A stretch of 35,673 nt of DNA from Gemmatimonadaceae bacterium (GCA_019694735.1 JAIBBJ010000220.1:1-35673); one strand, 5' to 3'; numbered from the stretch's first letter, positions 6,998 through 15,419 are shown. The notes: a model not told the origin generated them from the letters alone. Numbers and translations are program-made.

Positions 6998-8328
6998 GGC
7001 GCGCCGCCGCTCAGCCGCGCGTAGAGGGCATCGAGCCGCCGCGCGAGCGCGCGCTGCCGCTCGCGCAGCTCCTCGAGCACCGGGCGCACGCGCCGCCGGA
7101 GGACGAAGCGCCGGATGGCCTCGAAGGCCTGCTGCCGCCGCTCGCTCACCGCGAGCGCGGCGAAGGCCCACACCGGCTGCACGAGGAGCGCGAGCAGCGC
7201 CCAGCCGAGGCCGAGCAGCGGCAGGACGGCCGCGAAGGCGACGACCGCGAACCAGAGCGCGAACACCACGGCGCCGACGAGCACGCGGTAGGTCACCAGC
7301 GTCTCCTCGCCCTCGGTCGCCGACATGCGCCGCGCCACCGCGGCCGTCACCGCCTTGGGCGGCCAGAACACCACCGCGCCGATGAGCGAGATCGGCAGCA
7401 CGAGCGTGAACGGCAGCCGCGCGATCGTCCACTCCACCGCCTCGCCCACGCGGACGTCGCCGTGCAGCGCCGCCGGTGAGAGGCCGAGGTGCTCGAGCTG
7501 GCGCCGGTGCGCGGTGAGCTCCCGGGCGACATCGCGCCAGCCGTCGTCCGCGCCGCCCCGGAGCGCGCGCAACGCGGCGGTGGTGAGGCGGATCCGCTCC
7601 ACCTCCGCCTGCGGGTCGCGCGCGCGGGCCTGCGCGAACTCGGCCGCCCAGACCTGCTCCGCGATGCGGACGAGCGGCTCGTCCTCCCACGCCTCGAGGT
7701 TCACCGTGACCGCGCGCATCGCGGCCTCGATGCGCCGAGTGAGCGTCCGCACCGCCTCGCGGTCGTCCGTGCCGGCCGCGGCGAGGTCGGCCCACTCCAC
7801 CGGCTCGGCGATGAGCACGTGCGCCTCGGAGCGGAACCGGTCCCGGTCGCGGAACGTCAGCCCCATCGCGACGATCGGGAAGCCGCGGCCGAGGAGCGCG
7901 GCGGCGCCCAGCGCGATGCGGGCCGCCCCGGTCTTCAGGGGGGCGAGCTGCGACGCCGAGTGACTGATCCCCTCCGGGAAGATGCCGACGGCGGACCCCT
8001 CGGCGAGCGCGGCGTGCACGTCGCGGAACGAATCGAGGTTCCGCGCGAGCTGCGTCGGATCATCCTGCTGCCGGTACACCGGCACCGACCCGACCGCCTT
8101 CACGAGCCACCCGATGAACGGGTCACGGAAGAGCGGCTCCTTCGCCATGAACCGCACGGTGCGGTCCGTCGCCACCACGACCATCGCCGGGTCGACGAGC
8201 GAGTTGTTGTGGTTCGCGACGAGGAGCACCGGCCCCTCGTCCGGGACGCGCGCGCCGGCGATGGTCACCCGGTAGTAGCCCCGGATGGCCAGGTTGGAGA
8301 TCACGTTCATCAGCCATGGGAGCCGCAT
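6994..8328 (-). CDS. 1-acyl-glycerol-3-phosphate acyltransferase (PlsC) family membrane protein
   Basis: The 444-residue product contains the PlsC acyltransferase motifs: NHNNSLVD (His40 and Asp46, the HX4D-type catalytic pair with one extra residue in between), a FRDPFIGWLVKAVGSVPVYR block (68-87), and FPEGISHS (117-124). The enzyme class moves an acyl chain to lysophosphatidic acid or a related acceptor at the inner membrane. Beyond about residue 220 it has a long C-terminal extension with an alpha-helical part, hydrophobic segments near 285-305 and 335-385, and a charged coiled tail; such extended PlsC proteins are common in Bacteroidota and Gemmatimonadota. The ATG at 8328 lies 8 bases after a TAGCTT -10 box and has no Shine-Dalgarno sequence; an in-frame ATG at 8310 is an alternative. 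Confidence 0.85.
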   Translation of the reverse strand: MRLPWLMNVISNLAIRGYYRVTIAGARVPDEGPVLLVANHNNSLVDPAMVVVATDRTVRFMAKEPLFRDPFIGWLVKAVGSVPVYRQQDDPTQLARNLDSFRDVHAALAEGSAVGIFPEGISHSASQLAPLKTGAARIALGAAALLGRGFPIVAMGLTFRDRDRFRSEAHVLIAEPVEWADLAAAGTDDREAVRTLTRRIEAAMRAVTVNLEAWEDEPLVRIAEQVWAAEFAQARARDPQAEVERIRLTTAALRALRGGADDGWRDVARELTAHRRQLEHLGLSPAALHGDVRVGEAVEWTIARLPFTLVLPISLIGAVVFWPPKAVTAAVARRMSATEGEETLVTYRVLVGAVVFALWFAVVAFAAVLPLLGLGWALLALLVQPVWAFAALAVSERRQQAFEAIRRFVLRRRVRPVLEELRERQRALARRLDALYARLSGGAP

Positions 8329-8336
8329 CGGGCCGA

Positions 8337-8342
8337 AAGCTA
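8337..8342 (-). promoter_or_regulatory. -10 box (TAGCTT) for the acyltransferase gene
   Basis: On the minus strand TAGCTT ends 8 bases before the ATG, predicting a leaderless or nearly leaderless message. It directly abuts the terminator hairpin of the upstream operon. Confidence 0.4.
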
Positions 8343-8375
8343 GGCGCGGCGGTGGTCTGGGACCACCGCCGCGCC
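8343..8375. terminator. Perfect 15-bp hairpin ending the ABC efflux operon
   Basis: Arms 8343-8357 (GGCGCGGCGGTGGTC) and 8361-8375 are exactly complementary with a 3-base loop. It lies 61 bases past the last permease stop on the minus strand and before the acyltransferase promoter. Read on the minus strand it is followed by TAGCTTTC, a very short T-run. Confidence 0.72.
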
Positions 8376-8436
8376 GGAGGGCCGGCCGCGCGCGGCGCGT
8401 GGCGCGACGCGTGGCAGGACGCGTGGCGGGACGCGG

Positions 8437-9588
8437 TCAGTCGGCGCGCTTGTGGTACTGTCGCATCGCCACCGCGAGCACGACCACGCCCGAGACCGCG
8501 AGCACCACCAGCTGCGGCGCGACATCCGGCAGCCCCGCCCCCTTCAGCAGCACCGCGCGCATGAGCGTGATGAAGTGCCGCATCGGGTTCACGTTCGCCA
8601 CCACCTGCGCCCAGTGCGGCATCGCGCTCACCGGCGTGAAGAGGCCGCTCATCAGCAGGTAGACCATCAGGATCGAGAAGTTCACGAACATCGCCTGCTG
8701 CTGCGTCTCGGTGACGGTGGAGACCCAGAGCCCGATACCGAGCGCGGCCACGAGATAGAGCGCGGCCCCGGCGCAGACGAGGACGAGACTCCCCTCCATC
8801 GGCACGCCGAACACGAACCGCGCGACGGTGAGCCCGATGCTCAGGACGACCATCGCGATCAGCCAGAGCGGCAGCAGCTTGGCGGTGATGAACACGCCGC
8901 GGCTCACCGGCGTCACGTTCAGCTGGTCGAGCGTGCCCGCCTCCTTCTCGCGCACGATGTTCAGCGCGGTGAGCAGCGTGCCGACGATGGTGAGCAGCTG
9001 CACGAGGATGCCCGGCACCATGTAGTGCCGGTAGTCGAGCTCGGCGTTGTACCAGCCGCGCGACCGGACCTCCACGCGCGGCACGCCGCGGGCGGGCGGT
9101 GCCTCGGGGCGGGCGCGCCCCACCGCGACGGCCGGCACGAGGCGCACCTGGAGCTCCGCCGCGTACGCGGCGAGGATCTGGCGGGCATACGCCTGCGTCA
9201 CGCCCGCCGCCGCGCCGTCCTCGGCGTTCATCAGCAGCTGCACCTCGCCCCGCCGGTCACGCACGAGGTCGCGCTCGAAGCCGGCGGGGATCGCGAGGAC
9301 GAGCTCCACGGTGCGCCGCATCAGCGCATCGTCGCCCTGCGCCGTGCTGCCCGACGCCTCGCTGGCGACGAACCGCCCGGACGCGACGAGCCGGTCCACC
9401 GCGCCGCGGCTCATCGTCGAGCGGTCGAGGTCCACCACGTGCATCCGCGCCCGCTTCACCTCGAAGGTGGCGGCGTTGGCGAGCACGATCAGCTGCACGA
9501 TCGGGATCATCACCAGCAGCCGGACGATCGCCGGGTCGCGGAAGAGTTGCAGGAACTCCTTGCGGAGCAGGAAGCGGAGGGCGCGCAC
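8437..9588 (-). CDS. ABC-2 type permease (YbhR-like), last gene of efflux operon
   Basis: The 383-residue protein has the ABC-2 permease layout: a short cytoplasmic start (MRALRFLLRKEFLQLFRDP), one membrane helix (about 22-42), a large periplasmic domain to about 170, then five helices (about 172-380) including the conserved EKEAGTLDQLNVTPVS cytoplasmic stretch before the third helix. It matches the YbhR/YhhJ type that pairs with a second permease and an YbhF-like ATPase. The GTG start at 9588 touches the last base of the previous stop, with no gap, which suggests translational coupling. Within the complex it forms half of the membrane pore; the exported compound is unknown. E. coli YbhFSR has been linked to export of drugs or cations. 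Confidence 0.87.
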   Translation of the reverse strand: MRALRFLLRKEFLQLFRDPAIVRLLVMIPIVQLIVLANAATFEVKRARMHVVDLDRSTMSRGAVDRLVASGRFVASEASGSTAQGDDALMRRTVELVLAIPAGFERDLVRDRRGEVQLLMNAEDGAAAGVTQAYARQILAAYAAELQVRLVPAVAVGRARPEAPPARGVPRVEVRSRGWYNAELDYRHYMVPGILVQLLTIVGTLLTALNIVREKEAGTLDQLNVTPVSRGVFITAKLLPLWLIAMVVLSIGLTVARFVFGVPMEGSLVLVCAGAALYLVAALGIGLWVSTVTETQQQAMFVNFSILMVYLLMSGLFTPVSAMPHWAQVVANVNPMRHFITLMRAVLLKGAGLPDVAPQLVVLAVSGVVVLAVAMRQYHKRAD

Positions 9589-10710
9589 CTAGGCGAGCCT
9601 CGCCTTGAACGACCGCGTCGCGACGGCGAGCAGGACCACGAGCATCAGCGTCAGCACCGCGAGCTCCTGCCAGAGGTGCACCACGCCGGCGCCCTTCAGC
9701 ATCACGCCGCGGACGATCACGATGAACCAGCGCGCCGGCACGATGTTCGAGAGCACCTGCAGCGGCAGCGGGAGGCTCGCGATCGGGAAGATCATCCCGG
9801 AGAGCAGCGTGCTCGGCAGCATCGTCCCGAGCATCGAGCCGGTCATCGCCGCACGCTGGGAGTCCGTCACCGCGGCGATGAACACGCCGAGGGCGAGGCC
9901 GACGAGCGCGTAGAGGGTGCTGGCGGCGAGGAGCAGCACGAGGCTGCCGCGGAACGGCACGTCGAACACCAGCCAGGCCGCGACGAGGGCGGTCACGACG
10001 TTCGCGAACGCGAGCAGGAGGTACGGCGCCACCTTCCCGAGGATGATCTGCCAGGGATGCAGCGGCGAGACGAGGAGGATCTCCATCGTGCCGCGCTCCT
10101 TCTCGCGCGAGAGCGAGATCGCGGTCATCTGCGCCGAGACGAGCGTGAGCACGAGCGCGATGAGGCCGGGCACGAAGAGGTTCACGCTCTCGAGGGTCGG
10201 ATTGAAGCGCATCCGGACCTGCGGCTCGATCCGCACCGCCCCCCGGGTGCCGGGCAGCCCCGCCTGCCACTGCTGGATGACCGCGCCAGCGTAGGTCTGC
10301 ATCGTCGTGCCGGTGTTCGGGTTCGACGCGTCGGTGATCAGCTGGAGCCGCGCCGGCGTCCCGTCGCGGAGCGCGTCGCCGAGGCCGCGCGGCACGACGA
10401 GGGCGACCTCCACGTCGCCACGGCGGAAGAGCGGCTCGAGCGCGGCGACGGTGGGCACCGTGGCGACGGTGCGGAAGCGGTCGGTGCCGGCGAACCGCGC
10501 ACGCAACCCGAGCGAGGCGGCGTCCGGTGCGGGGTCCACCACGGCGAACCGGATCTCGTTCACATCGGTCCGGATCGCGAAGCCGAACAGCACCACCTGC
10601 GCCAGCGGCATCAGCAGCAGGATGGTCAGCGTCTGGCGGTCGCGCAGGATGTGCCGCGCCTCCTTGGTGACGAAGGCGCGGAGCGCCTGCAGGCGGTCGC
10701 GGACCCTCAC
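9589..10710 (-). CDS. ABC-2 type permease (YbhS-like)
   Basis: The 373-residue protein is homologous to its downstream neighbour and has the same order: cytoplasmic start containing KEARHILRDRQTLT, a first helix (about 25-45), an extracytoplasmic domain (about 46-175), and five more helices with the EKERGTMEILLVSPL coupling segment near 205-219. The two permeases probably form a heterodimer. It starts with a GTG at 10710 that overlaps the ATPase stop by four bases (GTGA), implying coupled translation. The family match is firm; the assignment to the YbhS position rests on gene order. Confidence 0.87.
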   Translation of the reverse strand: MRVRDRLQALRAFVTKEARHILRDRQTLTILLLMPLAQVVLFGFAIRTDVNEIRFAVVDPAPDAASLGLRARFAGTDRFRTVATVPTVAALEPLFRRGDVEVALVVPRGLGDALRDGTPARLQLITDASNPNTGTTMQTYAGAVIQQWQAGLPGTRGAVRIEPQVRMRFNPTLESVNLFVPGLIALVLTLVSAQMTAISLSREKERGTMEILLVSPLHPWQIILGKVAPYLLLAFANVVTALVAAWLVFDVPFRGSLVLLLAASTLYALVGLALGVFIAAVTDSQRAAMTGSMLGTMLPSTLLSGMIFPIASLPLPLQVLSNIVPARWFIVIVRGVMLKGAGVVHLWQELAVLTLMLVVLLAVATRSFKARLA

Positions 10711-11447
10711 GCGGCCCCCGCCGCGGCCGGGCGCGCCAGCCGCACGAAGATCTCGTCGATGCTCGGCGCGCCGAACTCGCGCTTGAGCGCCGCCGGGCTC
10801 CCCATCGCCGCGATCCGGCCGTCCACCATGATCGACAGCCGGTCGCAGTACTCCGCCTCGTCCATGTAATGCGTCGTCACGAACACCGTCGTGCCGCGCG
10901 CCGCCGCGGCGTAGATCATCTCCCAGAACTGCCGGCGCGTGACCGGGTCCACGCCGCCGGTCGGCTCGTCGAGGAAGACCACCTTCGGGCGATGCAGCAT
11001 CGCCACGGAGAAGGCGAGCTTCTGCTTCCAGCCGAGCGGGAGCGTGCCGACGAGGGCCTTCCGCGTGTCGGCGAGCTGCAGCGTCTCGAGCATCCCGTCC
11101 CCGCGCTCGCGGATCTCGGCGTCGGTGAGCCCGTAGATCCCGCCGTACAGCGTGATGTTCTCCCGCACCGTCAGGTCGTCGTAGAGCGAGAAGCGCTGGC
11201 TCATGTAGCCGATGCTCCGGCGCACCTCCTCCGACTGCGTGAGGATGTCGAAGCCGGCCACCCGGGCCGTCCCCGACGTCGGGGCGAGCAGGCCGATCAG
11301 CATCTTGATGGCGGTCGTCTTCCCCGCACCGTTCGCGCCGAGGAAGCCGAACACCTCGCCCGCCTCGACGTCCACCGTGATGGCGTCCACCGCGGTGAAC
11401 GCGCCGAAGCGGCGGGTGAGGTCCTGCACCTCGATCGCGCGGCTCAC
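10707..11447 (-). CDS. ABC transporter ATP-binding protein, second half of a split YbhF
   Basis: This 246-residue ATPase has a normal Walker A (GANGAGKT, 37-44), Walker B with catalytic Glu161 (VVFLDEP), and the switch histidine His193 in TTHYMDEAE. Its signature motif is degenerate: LPLGWKQ (136-142) replaces LSGGxxQ. It corresponds to the C-terminal half of the fused E. coli YbhF. The GTG start at 11447 overlaps the stop of the preceding ATPase (GTGA), and its own stop overlaps the start of the first permease. The frame continues far upstream on the minus strand but that part lies inside the neighbouring ATPase gene, so the GTG is the supported start. Together with the upstream ATPase it would form one canonical and one weak nucleotide site. 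Confidence 0.9.
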   Translation of the reverse strand: MSRAIEVQDLTRRFGAFTAVDAITVDVEAGEVFGFLGANGAGKTTAIKMLIGLLAPTSGTARVAGFDILTQSEEVRRSIGYMSQRFSLYDDLTVRENITLYGGIYGLTDAEIRERGDGMLETLQLADTRKALVGTLPLGWKQKLAFSVAMLHRPKVVFLDEPTGGVDPVTRRQFWEMIYAAAARGTTVFVTTHYMDEAEYCDRLSIMVDGRIAAMGSPAALKREFGAPSIDEIFVRLARPAAAGAA

Positions 11448-12424
11448 GCGGCCGCCTCGCCCATCAGGGCGATGAACGTGTCCTCGATGCCGGGCGCGAT
11501 CGGCGCCGCCCACGCCTCGGTGATGCCGCGCCCGCGGACCCACGCGAGCAACTCCGCCACCACCGCGTCCGCGGGATGGGTGGACCGCGCGTCGGCGTAG
11601 TGCAGCGTGTCGCCGAAGGGCTGCACGCTCGCGGCGTGCGGGAAGGCGCGCAGCGCCTCGATGAGCGCATGGCGCGGCAGCCCGTGCACCGCGAAGAGCG
11701 GGCGCGGATACCGCGAGCCGATGGCGTCGGGCGCGTCGATCGCGAGCACGCGACCCTTCTGCATGAGCGCCACCCGCTGGCAGCGTGCGGCCTCGTCCAT
11801 GTAGGGCGTGGAGACGACGATCGTGAGCCCCGACCGCCGGAGCTCGTCGAGGAGGTCCCAGAACTCGCGGCGCGACACCGCGTCCACGCCGGTGGTCGGC
11901 TCGTCGAGGAAGAGGATCTCGGGGCGGTGCACGAGCGCGCAGGAGAGCGCCAGCTTCTGCTTCATCCCGCCCGACAGGGCGCCGGCGCGGCGGTCCTTGA
12001 ACGGCTCGATCTGCCGGTAGATCGGCGCGATGAGGTCGTAGCCCGCCGCCAGCGTCGTCCCGAACACCGAGGCGAAGAACCGGAGGTTCTCCTCCACGCT
12101 CAGGTCCGGGTAGAGCGAGAAGCGGCCGGGCATGTACCCGACGCGCGAGCGGATCCCCCACAGGTCCTGCACCACGTCGCGGCCGAGCACGGTCGCCGTG
12201 CCGGCCTCCGGGACGAGGAGGGTCGTCAGGATGCGGAAGAGCGTCGTCTTGCCGCCACCGTCGGGGCCGACGAGCCCGAACAGCTCCCCCGGCGCGACCG
12301 CGAACGAGACGGCGTCGAGCGCGACCGTGGCGCCGAACGTCTTCCGGAGCCCGCGCACCACCACCGGCGCCCCGTCGGGCACCACGAGCGGCGCGTCGGG
12401 CGCGATCACCGCCGGCGCGCTCAC
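11444..12424 (-). CDS. ABC transporter ATP-binding protein, first half of a split YbhF
   Basis: The 326-residue ATPase has Walker A GPDGGGKT (53-60), the signature LSGGMKQ (150-156) and Walker B ILFLDEP with Glu175. The switch histidine is replaced by proline: STPYMDEA, Pro207, where most ABC proteins have STHYMDEA. About 90 residues after the helical core form a C-terminal extension typical of the drug-export DrrA/YbhF group. The start is a GTG at 12424 overlapping the stop of the adaptor gene as GTGA. Its partner downstream has the histidine but a degenerate signature, so both defects fall in the same composite ATP site if they pair as a heterodimer. Role: energising the two ABC-2 permeases encoded downstream. 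Confidence 0.9.
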   Translation of the reverse strand: MSAPAVIAPDAPLVVPDGAPVVVRGLRKTFGATVALDAVSFAVAPGELFGLVGPDGGGKTTLFRILTTLLVPEAGTATVLGRDVVQDLWGIRSRVGYMPGRFSLYPDLSVEENLRFFASVFGTTLAAGYDLIAPIYRQIEPFKDRRAGALSGGMKQKLALSCALVHRPEILFLDEPTTGVDAVSRREFWDLLDELRRSGLTIVVSTPYMDEAARCQRVALMQKGRVLAIDAPDAIGSRYPRPLFAVHGLPRHALIEALRAFPHAASVQPFGDTLHYADARSTHPADAVVAELLAWVRGRGITEAWAAPIAPGIEDTFIALMGEAAA

Positions 12425-13362
12425 GGCGTGGTGCCGGAAGCGGTGAAGGTCAGGTCGGCCGGCATGCCGATCTTGAGCACGCCGCCGGGATTGGCGACGC
12501 GCACCTTCACCGCGTACACGAGGTCGGTGCGCTCGTCGCGCGTCTGCACCGGCGTCGGCGTGAACTCGCTCTGGCTCGCGATCCACGTGACGGTGCCGGC
12601 GAAGGTCCGCAGCGCATCGGCGCCGGCCGAGACGTGCACGTCCACCCGCTGGCCGAGCCGGACCGAGGCGAGCTGCGCGCCGGAGACGTAGGCGCGGAGC
12701 TCGAGCGTGTCGAGCGCCGCCACCTTGAACAGCGGCTGCCCGGGCGCGACCACCTCGCCGGCGCGGGCATAGGTCGCGAGCACGGTGCCCGCGATGGGAC
12801 TCGTGATGGTCGCGCGCGAGACCCGGTCGCGGGAGATCGCGACCCGCGCCTCGACCGCGTCCGCCTCGAGGCCGATGCTGCGGCGCTGCGCCCGCGCCGC
12901 GTCGAGCTGCGCCGTCACCGTGCGCAGGTCGCGTTCCGCCTGGTCGAGCATCTGGGCCGTCGCGGCCTGCTGGTCGGCGAGCCGCTTCGTGCGGTCGAAG
13001 CCGCGTTGCGCGATCTCCCGCTGCGCCTCGAGCATCCGCAGCTGCTCGGCGTTCTCGGCGAGCCGCGCCGCCGTCGCCGCGCGCTGCGTGGCGAGCTGCT
13101 GGCGGTCGAGCACGAGCGCCGTGGTGTCCAGCACCGCGGCGAGCGCGCCGGCGGCCACCTGGTCACCCTCGGCGACGAGGAGGCGGGCGATCGGGCCGGT
13201 GGTCTGGGCAGCGACCACGACCTCGGTCGCCTCGAAGGCGCCGTACGCGTCGGCGGCATCGCCGCCGCCGCAGCCGGCGAGCAGGATGAGCGCGGCGAGG
13301 CCGGCGATGGCGCGGCGCGGGAGGGCCGCGGCACGCGGGGCGGGGGCGGGGATCGGCGACAT
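12421..13362 (-). CDS. HlyD/YbhG-type periplasmic adaptor lipoprotein
   Basis: The 313-residue protein has a lipoprotein signal with the lipobox LLAGC (Cys31), followed by a membrane-fusion adaptor layout: a biotinyl-lipoyl half-motif near 46-75 (TTGPIARLLVAEGDQVAAG), a long coiled-coil hairpin (about 80-175, Gln/Arg/Ala-rich heptads), the second lipoyl half (ITSPIAGTVLATYARAGEVV) and a beta-barrel region to about 300. It would link the inner-membrane permeases to the outer-membrane TolC-family protein. Its ATG overlaps the preceding stop by one base (TGATG), and its stop overlaps the next GTG. The frame runs upstream for hundreds of codons but only as antisense or shifted reading of the TolC gene; the lipobox fixes the start at 13362. 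Confidence 0.9.
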   Translation of the reverse strand: MSPIPAPAPRAAALPRRAIAGLAALILLAGCGGGDAADAYGAFEATEVVVAAQTTGPIARLLVAEGDQVAAGALAAVLDTTALVLDRQQLATQRAATAARLAENAEQLRMLEAQREIAQRGFDRTKRLADQQAATAQMLDQAERDLRTVTAQLDAARAQRRSIGLEADAVEARVAISRDRVSRATITSPIAGTVLATYARAGEVVAPGQPLFKVAALDTLELRAYVSGAQLASVRLGQRVDVHVSAGADALRTFAGTVTWIASQSEFTPTPVQTRDERTDLVYAVKVRVANPGGVLKIGMPADLTFTASGTTP

Positions 13363-14687
13363 CAGCGGACCTCGAGTCCGACGGTGGTGAGGAAGCGGGC
13401 GCGCGCCTGGGCGAGCTCGACGCGATGGGTCTCGCGCTGCAGGCGCGCGGTGTTGAGGTCCGTCTCGCGGTCCACGAACTCGGCCGCGGTGAGCACGCCC
13501 TCCGTGTAGCGGAGGCGCGACTCGGCGAGGATGCGCTCGCGGAGCGCGACGATCGCGTCGTCGCTCGCGAGGGCGCGCTCGAGACGGTCGATCGCCGCGA
13601 GGTCGCCGCGCGTGGCGCGCTGCAGGCGCTCGTGGAACGCCTGCGCCTCGCTCGTCAGTACCTGCGTCTGCAGCGCGATCGCCTCGCGCTCGCGTCGCAC
13701 CGTGCCCCAGTCGAACGGGCTCCACTCGACCTGCACGCCCGCCACCCAGTAGGTGTCGAACTCGCGCGACAGCATGTTCAGGCCGGGACGGCCGTAGCCC
13801 GTCCGCCCGAAGACCGAGACGCGGGGGTCGCTCTGGGCGGCGAGGGCGCGCTGCCGCGCGCCCACCACCGCGCCGCTCGCCTCGAACTGACGGAACTCCG
13901 GCCGTGCCCTCGTCCCCTCGAGCCCGGAGCGCGCCGCCCGCGTCGCCGCGTCGAGCGCCGGCATCGCCAGCGGCGCATCCTCGGCCACCGGCCGGCCGAC
14001 GAGGTCGGCCAGGATGGCGAGCGCCACCGTCCGGCCGGTCGCCGCCTCGTCGAGCGACTGCCGGCGCCGCAGCAGCTCCGCCTCGAGCATCGCCGCATCG
14101 CTCGGCAGCGCCGCGCCCGCCGTGGCGCGCTCCCGCGCGAGCCGCAGCTGCGACTCGAGGTCGGTGATCGCGTCGGCGAGGACGCCCCGTTGCGCGTCGA
14201 GCAGGAGCGCCTGGAAGAAGGCGTCGTTCACGGCCTGCCGCTGCGCGAAGAGCGTCACGTCCAGCCGCGCCATCGCCTCGGTCTCCTGGGCCTGCTCGAC
14301 CGCGGTCCGCGCGGCGCGCGACGGATCGTAGAGCCGGAGCCGCGCGCCGACATTGGCGTCGTAGGTGTCCTTCCACGGCTGCACCGCGCCCGGGAAGTTC
14401 ACCGAGGTCACGTCGGACTGGTGCTGCGCCTGCGCGGCCACGCTGAACGTGGGCAGCCGTTCGGAGCGCAGGTTCTGCAACCGCAGCGCGCTCTGGGCGC
14501 GGAGCACGGCGGCCTGCGCCGTGCGCGGGTCGCGGGCGACCGCGGCCGCCTGCAGGTCCGCGAGGCGGAGCGAGTCCTGCGCCCACAGGGCAGGCGCGGC
14601 GGCCGCGCCAAGGAGCGCTGCGGCAGCGAGGAGGCGGCGCGCCGACCGGAGGCGCACGGCGGACGGGGACGGGATCGGCCGTCTCAT
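13362..14687 (-). CDS. TolC-family outer-membrane efflux protein
   Basis: The 441-residue product begins with a basic stretch and an Ala/Leu-rich signal peptide (to about residue 36, ALWAQ-D). The mature part has two tandem repeats of long amphipathic helices rich in Ala, Arg, Gln and Leu, with a short beta segment in each half (VNFPGAVQPW near 100 and the GYGRPGLNML to WSPFDWG region near 300), the pattern of TolC/OEP channels. It would form the trimeric outer-membrane duct of this efflux system. The ATG at 14687 overlaps the TetR stop by four bases (ATGA). Length and repeats fit the family; no truncation is apparent. Confidence 0.88.
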   Translation of the reverse strand: MRRPIPSPSAVRLRSARRLLAAAALLGAAAAPALWAQDSLRLADLQAAAVARDPRTAQAAVLRAQSALRLQNLRSERLPTFSVAAQAQHQSDVTSVNFPGAVQPWKDTYDANVGARLRLYDPSRAARTAVEQAQETEAMARLDVTLFAQRQAVNDAFFQALLLDAQRGVLADAITDLESQLRLARERATAGAALPSDAAMLEAELLRRRQSLDEAATGRTVALAILADLVGRPVAEDAPLAMPALDAATRAARSGLEGTRARPEFRQFEASGAVVGARQRALAAQSDPRVSVFGRTGYGRPGLNMLSREFDTYWVAGVQVEWSPFDWGTVRREREAIALQTQVLTSEAQAFHERLQRATRGDLAAIDRLERALASDDAIVALRERILAESRLRYTEGVLTAAEFVDRETDLNTARLQRETHRVELAQARARFLTTVGLEVR

Positions 14688-15379
14688 CTCTTGAGGGCGT
14701 TGAGGATGAAGCGGGGCAGCTCGACGCGGCGCGCGTCGAGGAAGGCGTCCCAGTCCGACGCGCCGAGGCCGACGACCGCCTGGATCATCGGGCGTGCGGC
14801 GAACGGGAAGACGCACATGGAGGCGAGGTTGACGAGGAACTGCTCCACCGGGATCTCGATGAACTCCCCGGCCGCGGCGCGCGCGGCGAGCTCCGCGCCG
14901 AGCTTCGCGACGAGCGCCCGTCGGTCGTGCCCCGGCGGCGTGTGCGCGTCGGTCATGCCGGTCGCGAGCGCGGTGATGCGGCCAGGGTCGAAGTTGAGCT
15001 CGGCGATGACGTAGCCCGGGAGGAACGGGTTCGCGCGGAGCGTGTCGATGTAGTGATGCACGGCGCGCTCGATGCGCGCCTCGAGCCCCGCGTCCGACGC
15101 GAGGATGGCGAGGATGCCGCCGAAGAGCTTGCCGGCGGCCTCGCGGAAGACGGCGAGCGCGAGCGTGTCCTTGGAGCGGAAGTAGTAGTGGAGCAGGGCG
15201 GGGTTCACCCCGGCCTCGGCGGCGATCTCCTGCATGCGGGCTCCGGCGGACCCGCGCCGGACGAAGACCGTGCGCGCCGCATCGAGGATGCGTCGCTCGG
15301 TGTCGCCATCGGGCGTCCCGGGGCGCGGCCCGCGCGCGGGTCCCTTCGGTCCCTTGGTGCCCTTCCTCGATGCAGTCAC
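14684..15379 (-). CDS. TetR family transcriptional regulator of the efflux operon
   Basis: The 231-residue protein has a Lys/Arg/Pro-rich N-terminal tail, then a TetR helix-turn-helix (about residues 27-75; DAARTVFVRRGSAGARM and GVNPALLHYYFRSKDTL are the diagnostic parts), and a helical ligand domain ending in ARRVELPRFILNALKR. It is the first gene of the operon and overlaps the TolC gene, so it is co-transcribed with what it presumably controls, like CecR upstream of ybhGFSR in E. coli. The GTG at 15379 is chosen because the perfect palindrome and promoter-like hexamers lie just upstream, leaving a leader of only about 6 bases. The inducer is unknown. Confidence 0.88.
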   Translation of the reverse strand: MTASRKGTKGPKGPARGPRPGTPDGDTERRILDAARTVFVRRGSAGARMQEIAAEAGVNPALLHYYFRSKDTLALAVFREAAGKLFGGILAILASDAGLEARIERAVHHYIDTLRANPFLPGYVIAELNFDPGRITALATGMTDAHTPPGHDRRALVAKLGAELAARAAAGEFIEIPVEQFLVNLASMCVFPFAARPMIQAVVGLGASDWDAFLDARRVELPRFILNALKR

Positions 15380-15391
15380 GTTTATCTGGCT

Positions 15392-15419
15392 AGTTTAACT
15401 GAACAGTTAACACCGGCAA
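15392..15419 (-). promoter_or_regulatory. Promoter of the TetR-efflux operon
   Basis: On the minus strand TTGCCG (15419-15414) and TAAACT (15397-15392) are separated by 16 bases. Each matches the sigma-70 consensus at four of six positions. The predicted start is about 6 bases before the TetR GTG. The palindrome at 15395-15410 covers most of the spacer and part of the -10, a classic repressor position. Confidence 0.55.
15395..15410. promoter_or_regulatory. Palindromic TetR operator (TTAACTG-AA-CAGTTAA)
   Basis: Perfect inverted repeat with 7-base arms and a 2-base centre, AT-rich within a very GC-rich region. It sits 15 bases before the regulator start codon and overlaps the predicted promoter, so the encoded TetR protein is the obvious candidate to bind it and repress its own operon. 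Binding is inferred. Confidence 0.75.

Noticed and set aside
8452-10869. A very long plus-strand open frame (about 800 codons) opposite the two permease genes.
   Set aside because: Its translation is dominated by Arg, His, Asp and Glu repeats with no fold-like hydrophobic pattern. It is the antisense shadow of two clear permeases in a GC-rich genome.
12421-14586. A continuous frame that would fuse about 400 extra residues to the HlyD-type adaptor.
   Set aside because: The added part is a shifted reading of the TolC-family gene, and the adaptor lipobox fixes its start at 13362.
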